A stretch of 64,000 nucleotides of DNA from Zea mays (lineage: Eukaryota > Streptophyta > Magnoliopsida > Poales > Poaceae), in contig NC_050098.1 in NCBI RefSeq assembly GCF_902167145.1, positions 111,018,207-111,082,206 on the forward strand, written 5' to 3'. Position 1 is the stretch's first letter. Every line of letters begins with the position of its first letter. The notes under the pieces were generated by a model. It had not been told where the DNA came from. It did not search any database and saw only the letters and a program-made list of their open reading frames with translations. Shown here one piece after another: positions 48,901 to 61,243 of this stretch. The position numbers were made by a program, and so were the translations under genes.

Positions 48901-49059
48901 CATGACACTTAGGTTTTGGTTTATACATGACACGGACACCTGTCGCTATACTGGTTTGAAATTGGGAAGGAGCGAAACAGGAAATAGAAAAGAGAGTAAT
49001 GCCCGAATTTGGTGAGAGAAAAGAAGAAAAAATTCTACCCCCAAATTCAGGGCGTTACA
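45979..49059 (-). repeat. T2 5' LTR
   Basis: It matches the 3' LTR throughout, including the palindrome series (47655-47975) and the G-rich tract (48100-48600), where small length differences concentrate. No gene. Confidence 0.92.
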
Positions 49060-49064
49060 AGTAT

Positions 49065-50642
49065 TTATAAATCGTAGATCTATCACAGAAGAGTCCTACA
49101 AAATTTATTTTACTATTTTTCGAGTTCAAAAACTCGAGCTATGTATTTTCCGTGGTTCTTTGCATTTTAAACCAAAAAAGAAAAGGAAAACAGAAAAACC
49201 ACTTTGCACATAGCCCCTCGGGTTCTAGTGAAATACGAATCCTACTTCTAAGTCCTCGGGTACTATTCTACTGAGTCTATGACCATTTGCGAAAAACCAC
49301 GTAGGCCTTGATCTATTTGTGCGCGACATCCATCATCTTCCTCAGAAGAGAGAGAGAGAGAGAGAGAGGAGAGGAGGCGCGGCTCAGACGACGGCTTACC
49401 AGCGACGGAAAGGGCTAGACGAGGTGGTGGATAGGCGAGGTCGACAAAGGCGAACTCGACGATTCTCTTGGCTCGAATGGTCACGGATGGAGATGCTCGG
49501 TCCACGTGTACCGGCGGAAACTGAGGAGGTGTGACATCGACGGTGGTGCTCGGGGCTCTTCCGAGCTTAAGAGAGAGGCTCCAGTTTCTCGGCTCGACGG
49601 TGAAGTTAGGGAGATGCTTGGTTTGGACGGTGGGGGGAATGAGGGATGGCGCGGCCATGAGCTTGTCTCGTGTCGGCCATGGTGGCACGGCGTCGGGGTG
49701 GAAGAGGGTGAGTGAGCGCGAGACAAGAGCAGAGGGAGAGACGAGCGCGATGGCATGCTCATAGGAATGGAGTGGACGCGGCTGCTGTGCTTTCCCACGC
49801 GTGGGGACAGGGCACGACGCGGAGCAGAGCGCGGCGACCTTGCATCCACGCACGCGCCACCTGGTGGCTTCGTCCTGCCCGAGTTGCATACACAGAGGAG
49901 ACAAAACGGGAGCACGAAACGTCGCCTGCTTCACCCAAACCTTGCTATAGGCGTTAGGGTGGTTTAGCTTCTAGATTTTGAATTACAAGCCTCCAAACTT
50001 CGGTTTGTCATCACTGCGCAAGACAGTGGAAACTGGCTGTCTAACTGTGTCAAAATATATCAAACGAATTCAAAATTTCGCAAACTTTTTACAGAGTGAG
50101 CCCTAAGTAGTTATCTACAACTTTTGTAACTGGAGCAATTTGATTTGAAAATTATTTTTGTGTGAGCATGCTGGCGTTTGAAAAGAGGTACAAGATTGGA
50201 CTTAGAAAAATCAGGGTTGCTCCCATTTTTAACCCATTTTCCAAACTTCCATTTTTGGTTGAGCTTCATTTCTTTTGGAATTTGAGTTCTTTTAACTAGT
50301 AGTTTTAGGAGTCAAATACTTACTCCTTAGATTTTGGTTCTTAGCAACATTCCACTCATTAAGAACAACATTCACTAAGCCACACCATTACATATAGTTT
50401 AAGAAACTATCACTACATGAAATCAAGAGTTGAAAGATTAACCATGATCAACCTAGATTATCTAAGTGGGTTTACTCATATACATAAGCACTCAATGATA
50501 ATCTATTGTCATAGAACATAGGCATCCTATTGGTTCAAACATAAGTTCACTTCACAACAAGTAGTGACAGTTTAAGATCCTGATGTAAGTAGTGAATGAT
50601 TGATGATGCTCATGATGCATGCTTAATACCAGGGGTGTTACA
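49065..50642 (-). repeat. T1 right LTR, second part (possibly of another family)
   Basis: It resumes after AGTAT and ends CCAGGGGTGTTACA at 50642. It contains a G/C-rich section (49320-49960) and an A/T-rich end. It does not resemble the end of the T1 left LTR; its terminus is closer to that of element E (57643). No gene. Confidence 0.6.
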
Positions 50643-50923
50643 CCCATCTCCAAAGATAATCGTGACGTGGGAATCCTTATTCTTGACGTATGAGGTGAAC
50701 ATCTTCTTCTCCCTCGTCATGTGGGTTGTGCATCAGCTATGAATGATCCAGCTCGAGCCCCCTGATGCATAAACTTGTAAGGAATTTAGGCTTGGGGTTT
50801 AGGTCCCCAACTTGTGTTGGGTCCTGTTAGGTTAGTTACATGAGATTGGAACCCAAATGCAAGTCTTACCTTTCTTGCATTTTGGTCCTACATTTGTAGC
50901 AACAATTCTATCATTCTTGTAAT
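50643..50923 (-). mobile_element. Sliver of an old Sirevirus pol
   Basis: About 280 bp clearly similar to 24590-24880 in Sirevirus B (shared TATTCTTGACGTA and AGGTGAACATCTTCTTCTCC), covering the gag-protease junction on the minus strand. It is bounded by a chromovirus LTR end on the left and an LTR start on the right, so it is remnant host sequence for both insertions. Confidence 0.8.
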
Positions 50924-51299
50924 TGTAATACCCCTGGTGTTACTAGAACTAAAACTTGGCATGACATCATGTGCATTGGCATGGTTGTGTTGTAATACAC
51001 TTAGAATGCATTCACTAGGTTGAAGAAAGCTCTAAGTATGATGATGTGACTAGTAGTAAGTAGAGAGCTCCAGTTTGATCCCAAAAGTGAAATTTGTAAT
51101 CTGTTCATATTTTGCCAAAAGTCAAAATATCAAACTTATAGAGTTTTCCAAACTAAAAAACTTTCATGTGTAGAGAATTCCAAGTTTTGTAGCAAAAAGT
51201 GGAGAAAAGGCTCACAAGTAGCTTTGACCTAGGGTTTGGGTTTCTGAAAATGGTAGCAGCTAGCTGTATTTGGACCCTTATAACTTTGATCTATGGATG
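50924..51299 (+). repeat. Chromovirus LTR start, E-like, plus orientation
   Basis: It opens TGTAATACCCCTGGTGTTAC. Its first about 120 bp align with the reverse complement of the end of the E LTR (57643 leftward): ACTAAAACTTG, ACATCATG and CATTCACTAGG recur in order. It is cut by element D at 51300; GGATG (51295-51299) is the expected target duplication. Confidence 0.75.
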
Positions 51300-51900
51300 T
51301 GTTGGGGGTCTGCTTCGTAGCCAAAGGTCCTGTAAGCAAGATAGCACATAAGCAGACACAGCACGAAGGTACAGGCCAAAGCTACGATCCAGGGAGCTTC
51401 GCATAGTGACATGCATTGAGACGAAGGGCTGCACCGACCTAAAGAGGAAAAGACCGATCAGTCCATGATAGTTTGTGCCATGTTTATAATTATTTGTCAA
51501 GGGCATGAATGTAATTTCAACCGGGCTGCCTCTCGTGCCTATAAATATATGAACAGTAACCCCGTACTGTTCACGCTGACTGGTATTCACTTGCGCGTCA
51601 CACTTGGATCTTTGCCTTTTGTCAAGCCGAAGGTATAAATGTAATTCAATATTGTTTATATTCGTTCATGACAATATATTAATGATGTCATATGATTATT
51701 CATAATGTTTCTCTTGTTTCATATGCTCGTATTTTCATTATGATATACTGAGATGATGAAGGTATGTCCTTCATAACCTTCGTCTGAAGATCATTATATC
51801 CTAAGGGAAGTAATGCTTCGAAGGATGAAGGTCTTTAACCATTAATATTTTGTGTTGCCTTGTTCTTAATTCCGAAGCATTTGAGAACAAGTCCCCAACA
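51300..51900 (+). repeat. D 5' LTR
   Basis: 601 bp with inverted ends TGTTGGGG/CCCCAACA and a TATA box (CCTATAAATATAT) at 51538-51550. Confidence 0.8.
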
Positions 51901-53686
51901 TTAGCGCCCACCTCCGGTGAACTGACTTCCACTGTTGAGCTGATGGCTTCATTCAACAACCAAGTCATAGCACCTTCGGCTACGAAGCTGGTGCTCCCAA
52001 TCACGGGTGGTTCAAATTTAGAGCCAACTAACAAGAAGCAGAAGAAGGAAGCACAGAGAAGAGTGCAGCATGTTGGGGTGCAAGGACCCTTCATCAAGTC
52101 CAAGTGGTCCCACATTCCAATCACCTTCTCCCAGGAGGACCTTCAGCTCAAAGATTACCCTCACAATGATGCTATGGTCACATCTTGTGTCATCAAGGGA
52201 TTTCTGATCCGTAATGTTTTGGTTGACACAGGCAGTGCAGTGGATATCATATTTGCTAAGGCCTTCAGACAGATGCATGAGCCAGAGGACAAAATTCATG
52301 ATGCTACACACCCTCTCTGTGGCTTTGGAGGAAGGCAGATTATGGCACTTGGCAAAATCACAATGCCAGTTACCTTCGGCTCTGTCCACAACACAAGAAC
52401 TGAGCAAGTCGTTTTTGACATTGTTGACATGGAATACCCATATAATGCAATCATTGGCCGAGGGACACTTAATGCCTTCGAAGCAATACTTCATCCAGCA
52501 TACTTATGCATGAAGATACCTTCGGAACAAGGGCCCATTGCTATCCACGGAAGTCAAGAAGCTGCTAGAAGGGCTGAAGGAAGTTGGACAGATTCAAAGG
52601 CAATACATAACATAGATGGAGCTAAAGCTTGTCAACAATACAAACACAAAAGGGAGAAGGCTGCTTCGGCAGACCAGCCGAAGCCTATGCTTTTATGTGA
52701 AGACATAGCAGATCAAAGGGTACTGCTGGGATCTCAGTTATCTGATGAGTTGGAAAAAACCTTGATAAGATTTTTGTTCAAAAACAAAGATGTCTTCGCT
52801 TGGATAGCTAATGATCTCTGTGGTGTCAACAGAGATGTCATCGAGCATTCACTTAATGTGGACCCATCTTTCAAGCCAAGAAAGCAAAGACTTCGAAAGA
52901 TGTCTGATGATAAAGCCGAAGCTGCTCGGAACAAAGTAAAGAGACTTCTCAGTGCTGGTGTTATCAGAGAAGTAACATATCCAGAATGGCAAGCTAACAC
53001 TGTTATGGTAAAAAAGGCTAATGGCAAGTGGAGAATGTGTATTGACTTCACAGATCTCAACAAAGCATGTCCAAAGGACGAATTTCCATTACCAAGAATA
53101 GACTCCCTTGTAGATGCAATAGCTTCTTTAGAGCTCATGAGTCTATTGAATTGTTACTCAGGCTATCATCAAATTTGGATGAAGAAGGAATACGAGCCAA
53201 AGACTAGTTTCATAACTCCAAGTGGCATCTATTGCTATCTTCACATGCCTAAGGGGCTCAAGAATGCTGGAGGAAGCTTCAGCAGAATGACAGCCAAGGT
53301 CCTTCATTCTCAAATAGGCAGGAATGTGGTGACGTATATTGATGATATCATAGTAAAGAGCACGAAGCAAGAGAATCACATTGCTGACTTACAAGAAACA
53401 TTTACCAACTTCAGACAAGCTAGTTTGAAATTAAATCCAGAAAAGTGTGTTTTTAGAGTGAAGAAGGGCAAATTCCTTCGCTGCCTGGTATCAACGAAGG
53501 GAATCGAAGCCAATCCAAATAAGATTGAAGCTATCCTTCGGATGGAGCCGCCAAATACAAAGAAGGGGGCCCAACGGCTGGCAGGAAGACTAGCATCATT
53601 AAACAGATTCATATCCAGATCAGCAGAAAGAAATCTGCCATTCTTTGAAATACGGAAGTCCGCTGAAGTTTTTCAATGGGGTCCGG
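51850..53686 (+). pseudogene. D protease-RT frame, read from inside the LTR
   Basis: An uninterrupted frame of over 600 codons opens inside the LTR, crosses the LTR end and primer site, and enters protease (VLVDTGSAVDII, near 52220) and RT. The gag coding region is absent. RT keeps TYIDDII (near 53335), but the first catalytic motif reads SLLNCYSGYHQ, with Asn where related elements have Asp; this fits a G-to-A change. The frame ends where element E begins, inside the RT/RNase H linker. The polymerase is therefore expected to be inactive even though the frame is open. Related Tat polyproteins in this window have the same order, as in Grande 4486-5990. Confidence 0.85.
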
Positions 53687-56600
53687 TGTGACGGAACCTC
53701 CCAAGTCATTAGGCCCACCTACAGTTGTCCTTGTCCATCAGACCTCAGACAACCCTGTATATGCACCTGATCACTTGACAAGTTCGGTATCTGAATTCTT
53801 TTCCTTTCCCAAGAGCGTTTCACCCGTCACGCAGATATTACAATACATCGGAGGAACGAATAAGCGGAAGCAATTACAGTAACTTAATTTACATTAAAAT
53901 ATAGGAAGATTGTTGTTATTACAGACCAGTAATATAGGAGTGCAAAAGTAATATTATTACAAACCCTGGGAGGCAAAAACCCCTCCCGCTTAACAGTAAA
54001 GTGGTCTTAAAAGGAGGACAACATCCTCCCAAGGCTTCATTCCTGAGTTTCCTCTTTTGGCACCACCTTAGAACAAAATCAACAAAAATTTGCTGCTTTC
54101 TCACCTTCAACAACATGGGTTCGAAAACCCTGAGTACGAAGTGTACTTTCACAAGTCTTACCCGTCAAAATAAAAGACTCTCAAGGATATGCTGGCTTGA
54201 GGGAGTCAAGGTAAGGCTTTGAACAAGAATCAAAACTCTGTTTGTAGAAATGCTTACTAATAGTGGATCCTTAAAAATCCAGTTTTATTAGCAAGTTAAG
54301 TCATTACCTGAATCTAGAGTTCTTTCTACCATAGTTCAAGCACTTGGCCTATTCTAGCCATCTTCTTATTAACCCCTCTTGTTCACTGGAATGCTACGTG
54401 TAGGGCAATGACCAAGTCTTCATGTCCGAGAAGTAACAACAATCTGAATCGATTAATACCCAGCAGGGGATCTCCAATCACACGACATATGTAGCACTTA
54501 ACCCTTGCATATGTCAACTCGCCACCGGGGTTCTTAAGACCAGATCAGGTTCACGCCAACTGAGAGCACAGATACACCACCATCCAGCCTCTTGCCACTA
54601 AGGGTACACACTACTCTCGCCATCTCTCCACTCCCATTGTGTGTTGTCTTATTCTGGTATTAGTCTGCCTGAGGCAAAGCTTACCCATGATAAGGCATGT
54701 GACCAGTTAAAAGGTCCTCGATCAGCAAGCCTACATCAAGACTGTCCTTAATCGACTCAGACGGAGACACTACACCGAGACTCTCTTCTCGTGCAAGTCA
54801 CTCGCCCGGTCTCAGCTTTATTCAAACCCAAAGTTTGGTACCTGTCAGAGGTACATCTTTTCCGATGTTGAACCCATCACGGCCATGATGGATCCACCAT
54901 CCAGTTTTATTTTTGAAAACGTCCCATCCCACTTGAAGCATCATCTTTTGTCAAAACAAAACATTTTTTTTCTAGAGCAAGACTAAGCATAAGAAAAACC
55001 TTTTTATAAAACAGGTGATCAAGGAAAGGTAATCAATCTTCCAAGGAAGGAAATGCATCAAGTGTTTAGCGCACAACTCCTATCACCTAATGCATCAAGC
55101 AAGTGAGAAAGATTTTAAATAGCAAGGAGGTGGCAAATGCACCGGGGCTTGCCTTGTGTTATAGGTGAGTCGGGCTCTGCTCCACAAATATCGAAATAAA
55201 AGTAGTTCCCGCCAAGTGGGTCTTCAGGTGGTGGTGTAGCTCTTTCTTCTTCAACTTCTACTTCTACTTCGTTTTCTATAAATATCATATATAATCATGA
55301 ATGCTCATGTAATGCTTATGAAAATGCAATAACAGAAAAGGTTTATCAAATTGTATCTTGAATACAATTTTCCTTCACGGTCCTTCCGGAAACTAGGGTT
55401 TTTGGAGTCAATATTTTATTTCCTAGGGCAGGCACTACTTAGAAGTTTAGGGTTTTGAGGTTTAGGTATCAAACATTATACAAATCAAGTCAAATTTTAC
55501 CCAGGGTTTCTAAATATCATTTAAAGCTTATCCAAAAAGTTTGGTGATTTTTGGAGTTATTAGTTAATTTCTAAAATTCCAGGAGTATAGGTTTTGTCTA
55601 TTATAAATACTCCAAAATTCTTTGTTTGTACTAAAAATTATAAAACAATTTTTATTAAATACTATAGAAATTTAGGAGCCTAACAAAATTGGTCTTGTAT
55701 TTTTAGCATTTTTCTACAATTTTCTAGAAATTCTCTAATCCTGGCAGAAAAAAAAAGAAACTATGAACAGGGTTTGGCTAAATCTAGCTTGAGACGCCCG
55801 CGCTGATAACTTTGTGTAAAGGCCCTTGGTGTTTTAAATAACTTGAAAAGCGTCTAACATACTATTCCCTAAGTCACTGACATCTACAAAAAACCCACCT
55901 CTATTTCTATTTCTTTACAGATCTCGGCCCACGACGGGACCAAGCCGAACACCTGGTCGGAGCCATGGTTTCATAGCGGTGGCGACCCGAACAAAGACTA
56001 ACAAGCTCATAAACATCAAGCATAAGTCGGTCCGAGCAAAAACCCTCATTTAATTTGAAAGATTTTACCCTAAATGGAGCTTGTTCATGGTCATGGCGGC
56101 GGAACGTCCCTGGAGATCACGTTGTGGACAACTAACGGAATTGACGCTAAAATTGAAGCTTGAGGGAGCTTCACGGGTTCACTAGAGACTATGCACACGA
56201 TTGAATTTAGGCCGAACGAGGGTAGGAAAGCGAGTCGACAGAGAGGGTGTACGAGGCGGTGTTCTACGGGACTATGGGGTGTTCCGTTGTTTGGGCTTTG
56301 GTAAAATTCAATTGGCCGGCACCGAGAGCAATAGGAGGCTAAAGACAAGCTAGAACAAGAGACAAATGGGCGAGTACTGACCCGAGGAGGGCTGCCCATG
56401 AAGGAGTCCTTCACGGCGGCGCTAAGAATGGTGAGGAGGAGATTATGGCCTATCTGAGTCCCTCAGTGGAATTGGGTAGTTTGCACAAGCACACGTGTGT
56501 GTGATGCGGTGAAGAAGCAGCGCTCGAGCTCAATTTATAGGAGGATGGCCGGAGGTGGACGAGATTCAAAGATCTTCCAGTTGGGGCAGAGCCACGGCGA

Positions 56601-57643
56601 GCGTCCGATGAACACCGATTAAATAGACAGCGCCACCTCATGTTTATGCGCCACGTCGCGGAAGATTTTTACCGCGGCCGCAGTCCGATCCTCAGCCGTG
56701 GTGGCGATCTTATCTCTAGCGAGATTTGCTGAACTACGGTGAACAGTACGCCTGCAGGCCGAATTCAAATGGCTATTGCTTCAAATTTTATGTGGTTGCT
56801 TGCAAACGAATCTACATCAAAGTTGTACCTGGACTAATGTTCTTTCATTTTGGTATAACGACCATGTCGAAAATCCTCACAGATTAATCAGGCCAGGACG
56901 CTCAATTTGGCGCAACATTGAACCCTGACCCATATCAGATGCAATGAATAAATACCTATCAGGCCGACTGACGGCGCCTTTTCAACCTCATATATCTCCC
57001 ATTTTTGTGTAACACTAGTGTTTGATTACTTAACCAAATTTGTTCTCCATACATGGCTCTACAAGTTTGATGTGTTGACCCTAGGCAGATTCCTCATGAT
57101 CTGAGAGAGGTAGGGTTCCAAAGTTGTTCCAAATGCACTGAATTTCTGACTTAAGCATATGGAGTTCAAAAAGCACTTCTTGCAATTAAATCCAAATCCC
57201 ACCCTTTAACTTGCAAATCCTTGAATATGAGAAGCACATAATTTGTGGTGTTATATTGTCTTTGTTTTTGCACTTTAGTCCAAAAGTGTACAAAATTTGC
57301 ACTTAGCCGCCTAGGGTTTTAATTTAGGGTTTTCGAGGGGTCTTTTAAGGATTTTTAGCACTTTTAGGGTTTGGGTGCCACTCAAGTCCATTAAATGTGA
57401 TATCTTATGATCATTTATAATGAGTTTTGAGTTTTTAACTTATTTAGGCTTTATTGACACTCCTAAGCCTAGTTTAGGGTTAAGTACCCTACCCTAGGGT
57501 TTCACACATAACAAGTTACATCAATACAACTTGTTTGAAATTTTTGCCTAGTGAATGCACTCTAAATGTAACAAACACATGATATGCTAATGCTCATGAT
57601 GTTATGCTCAAGTTTTAGTGATAGTAACACTAGGGGTGTTACA
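53687..57643 (-). repeat. E 3' LTR
   Basis: About 3957 bp from TGTGACGGAACC to ACTAGGGGTGTTACA. The start could be 53689 instead, as TG occurs at both. It has an A/T-rich middle and a G/C-rich section near 56080-56720. No gene. Confidence 0.75.
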
Positions 57644-57797
57644 TCCTTCCCCCCATAAAAGAATCTTGTCCCGAGATTTAAAAGTTCTAGGGCAAGTAAT
57701 GGAAAAGGAAACATGTCATATTTTTATTTCCTTATTTCTTGTACAAGGCAGGGGGTGGTATGGGGTCTACTTCTCTATTACAACAATTGTACATATC

Positions 57798-60700
57798 TCA
57801 CAATTTACATGAAGCTAAAAAGCCTGGGAAATTCTTTTCTAGAAAGTCTTGGGTTTCCCATGTAGCTTCATCTTCCGTGTGTTGGTTCCATTGTATCTTA
57901 TAAAATTTGAGAGTTCTTCTTTGGGTAACCCTGTCCTTTTGATCCAGGACTCGAATAGGATGTTCTGAATATGTTAAGTCTGGTTCCAAGGTAACATCCG
58001 TCACTTTAGTGGTTCGATCTGGAACCCGAAGACACTTCTTCAATTAGGACACATGGAACACATTATGCACTGCAGACAATGTTTAGGGTAGTTGGAGTCG
58101 GTACGCCACTGGTCCACATCTTTCAAGGATAGGAAATGGACCAATGTACCGGGGTGCAAGCTTTCCTTTTACACCGAAACGAGATATACCCTTCATTGGT
58201 GATACTTTCAGGTAGACATAATCTTCAACTTGAAAGTACAAGGGTTGGCGTCATTTGTCTGTATAACTCTTTTGTCGAGCTTGTACTTCTTTCAAATTAT
58301 GTATAATTTGTTGAACCTTCTCTTCCGTTTGTTTCACCATACCAGGCCTGAAAAACCATCTCTTTCCTGGTTCAGACCAATTTAATGGAGTACGGCACCG
58401 TCGTCCATATAAAGCTTCAAAAGGTGCCATCTTGATACTTTCTTGATAACTGTTGTTATATGAAAACTCTACCAATGGTAAATAGTCATCCCTTTTCTGC
58501 AGAAATTCTAGAACACATGCTCGCAACATGTCTTCAAGTATCTGGTTCACTCTTTCAGTCTGCCCACTGGTTTGAGGATGATAGGCCGAACTGTGGAGCA
58601 ACTTAGTACCCAGAGATTTGTGGTGTTCTTCCCAGAATTTGGATATAAATTGTGGTCCACGATCCGACACTATTGTCTTCGGAACACCGTGCAAACTGAG
58701 AATACAAGCAATATATAGTTCTGCATATGTGGCCACTGTATACTTTACCTTGACTAGGAGAAAGTGGGCGATCTTTGTAAGTCGATCAATGATAACCCAG
58801 ATGGAATCAAACCCTTTTGCTGTCCTGGGTAATCCCACAATGAAGTCCATACTAATGTCCTCCCATTTCCAAGTCGGGATAGGCAAAGATTGCAGTGGAC
58901 CAGCAGTCTTCATGTGTATGTCCTTGACACGTCTACAGGTGTAACATTTCGCCACATAGCGTGCAATTTCAATCTTCATTTTTGTCCACCAATAATGTTG
59001 CTTTAAATCATGATACATCTTAGTGCATCCGTGATGAATGGAATAACGACTAAGATGAGCTTCATCCAAAATTTGCTGGCAGACCTCATCATTCTTGGGC
59101 ACAACTATACGGTTATTAAACCATACAATACCTTGATCGTCCTTTCTGATACAGTTTGCTTTACCGGCTTTTATTTTCTCATGAATATATCTCATACCCT
59201 TATCACTTCTTTGCACATCAATAATCCTTTGCAGAAGAATTGACTCAAGCTTCAATTGATTTAATGTTCCATGTTGAATCATTCCCAGGTTTAACTTCTC
59301 CATTTCTTGGCACAAGGTGATGTCAGAAGTTTTCACTGTAAGACAATGGTAGGAAGCCTTGCGACTTAGTGCATCTGCCACCATGTTGGCCTTGCCTGGG
59401 TGATAGTGAATTTCTAATTCATAATCCTTAATCAGCTCAAGCCATCTCCTCTGCCTCATATTTAGTTTTGACTGGGTAAAAATGTACTTCAAGCTTTTAT
59501 GATATGTATATATATGGCAGATATTCCCCAGCAGATAATGACACCATATTTTAAGGGCATGAACCACAGTGGCTAATTCTATGTCATGAGTTGGATAATG
59601 TTCCTCATGTCGGCGCAACTGTCTTGAAGCATAGGCTGATCGGCCCTCTTGCATTAAAATACAGCCTAGACCACTGCCTAATGCGTCACAATACACATCA
59701 AAAGGCTTTTCAATGTCTGGTTGAGCTAATACCGAAGCAGTGGTCAATAACACCTTCAGCTGCTCGAAGGCTGCATTGCACCTTAAGGACTAGTTAAATT
59801 TTGTATCGATCTTTAATAGACTTGTGATTAGCTTCACAAGTTTAGAGAAATCTGGGATAAATCAGCGGTAATAACCAGACAGTCCAAGGAAACTTCGAAC
59901 CTGATGCACAGTGGTTGGCGGTTTCCACTCTAGAATATCCTTGACTTTGCTGGGATCAACCGCAATCCCATTTGCAGATAGTACATGTCCCAGAAATTGG
60001 ATTTCCTCCAGCCAAAACGCGCACTTGCTAAATTTAGCATATAATTGATGTTCCCTCAAGCGCGTTAATATGATCCGTAGATGCTGAGCATGCTCCTCTT
60101 CATTCTTGGAATATATCAAGACATCATCAATGAAGACCACCACAAATTTGTCCAACTCGGGCATAAATACCGAGTTCATTAGATATGTGAAGTGGGCAGG
60201 AGCATTCATTAATCCGAAAGACATAACCAAATATTCGAATAATCCGTACCGTGTAGTAAATGCGGTCTTTGGTATATCTTCGGGTCGGATACAGATCTGA
60301 TGATAGCCCGACCTGAGGTCAATTTTGGAAAATACCCATGCTCCGGTAAGCTGATCGAATAAGATTTCAATCCAGGGAAGAGGGTACTTATTCTTGATTG
60401 TGACCTCATTAAGGGGTTTGTAATCCACGCACATCCGAAGCATTTGATCCTTCTTCTTGACAAAGATTGCAGGACAACCCCAAGGTGACGAACTAGGTCA
60501 GATGAATCCCTTCTCCAGTAGATATTGTAATTGAGTCTTGAGCTCTGCCAAGTCATTTGGAGGCATTCGGTACGACCTTCTAGAAACAGGAGTCGTACCG
60601 GGCTTTAATTCAATCACAAATTCTACCTCTCTCTCTAGAGGTAATCCAGGCAGATCTTCAGGAAAGACGTCCAGAAACTCACATACTACCGGAATATATT

Positions 60701-61243
60701 GGATTTCCGGGATGATAGCTTCATAGACTCTACCAAATGGTTTAGCTAGAATAGCTACAGGGATGGACAAGAGAACCTCTTCATGGCCATAGCTCAACCT
60801 GATGGTTCTCAGATCAGTGTTGAGGATAGCTTTGTGCTGGGCTAACCAATTCATGCCTAGAATTACATCTATATCTTGGCCTTTCAGAACAATCATGTTT
60901 GTGGGAAAGTCCCGTTCAGCCAATGTTACGGGCACATGGAAAGCCACTTCTTTAGTGAATATTTGTCCCCCAGGCAAATGAATAATAAACCCTTCCCTTG
61001 ATTCGATGCAAGGAATGCAATATTTCTCCACAAATTTCTTGCTTATGAATGTATGCGAAGCACCAGAATCAAAGAGAATGACTGCTGGGTGATTGGCCAA
61101 AAAAACGTACCCATCAAAACCGGCTCTCCCTCCAGTGTAGTGGCCACTTGTGTGTAGTATATTCGCCTAGTCTTCTTTATATTCTTGCTCGCTGCATTAT
61201 TTGTCGTGTTTCCCTTGCCTTGATTTGAGCTCCCTGAGCTCCG
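57798..61243 (-). pseudogene. pol: E pol with chromodomain (decayed)
   Basis: Protease (FDSGASHTFISKKF, near 61070), RT ([13 protein letters not shown] and [13 protein letters not shown], 59862-60443), RNase H, integrase (58251-59300, DFIVGLPRT and SDRGPQF) and a chromodomain (57798-57900, YKIQWNQHTEDEATWE). Breaks include a frame change at the T7 run near 61105, TGA near 60498 and near 59862 (both at Arg positions, fitting CGA-to-TGA), and stops between 58044 and 58250. RNase H reads [10 protein letters not shown] where the usual motif is [10 protein letters not shown], so a catalytic Asp is lost. RT catalytic residues remain. Confidence 0.88.

Larger units (their letters stand above)
36606..49059 (-). 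mobile_element. T2: Tekay-type chromovirus (Gypsy), full length
   Basis: 12,454 bp with LTRs at 45979-49059 (5', 3081 bp) and 36606-39695 (3', 3090 bp), flanked by AGTAT at 36601-36605 and 49060-49064. The primer site is at 45962-45974 and the polypurine tract at 39696-39715. It carries gag-pol in one frame ending with a chromodomain, plus an extra gene between primer site and gag. The LTRs are nearly identical by eye, so it is young. Confidence 0.93.
19302..50642 (-). mobile_element. T1: old Tekay-type chromovirus (Gypsy), with nested insertions
   Basis: The left (3') LTR is present as 19302-19551 plus 28377-29489, its start lying left of the window. The internal region is 29490-34241. The right (5') LTR is 34242-36605 plus 49065-50642. 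A polypurine tract and a primer-binding site adjoin the LTRs in the expected places for a minus-strand element. Sirevirus B and T2 are inserted in its LTRs. Coding sequence is heavily decayed. The two LTRs agree up to about 35705 but not beyond, so the right LTR may be chimeric. Confidence 0.7.
51300..53686 (+). mobile_element. D: Tat-type Gypsy element, gag-deleted and truncated
   Basis: A 601-bp LTR (51300-51900) with ends TGTTGGGGG...GTCCCCAACA is followed by a degenerate primer site (TTAGCGCCCACC). The protease-RT frame follows at once, with no gag. Element E interrupts it at 53687, so the remainder should lie right of the window. Confidence 0.8.

Noticed and set aside
47986..48939. Long open frames on both strands (217 and 308 codons) in the T2 5' LTR
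   Set aside because: They lie in a GC-rich, low-complexity tract where stops are rare by composition. Both strands are open, the encoded residues are Arg/Gly/Pro/Ala runs, and the matching 3' LTR has them broken up differently.
49263..49934. 223-codon minus-strand frame in the T1 right LTR
   Set aside because: GC-rich LTR section with competing open frames on other strands, no recognisable domain, and no start context or neighbouring exons that would suggest a host gene.
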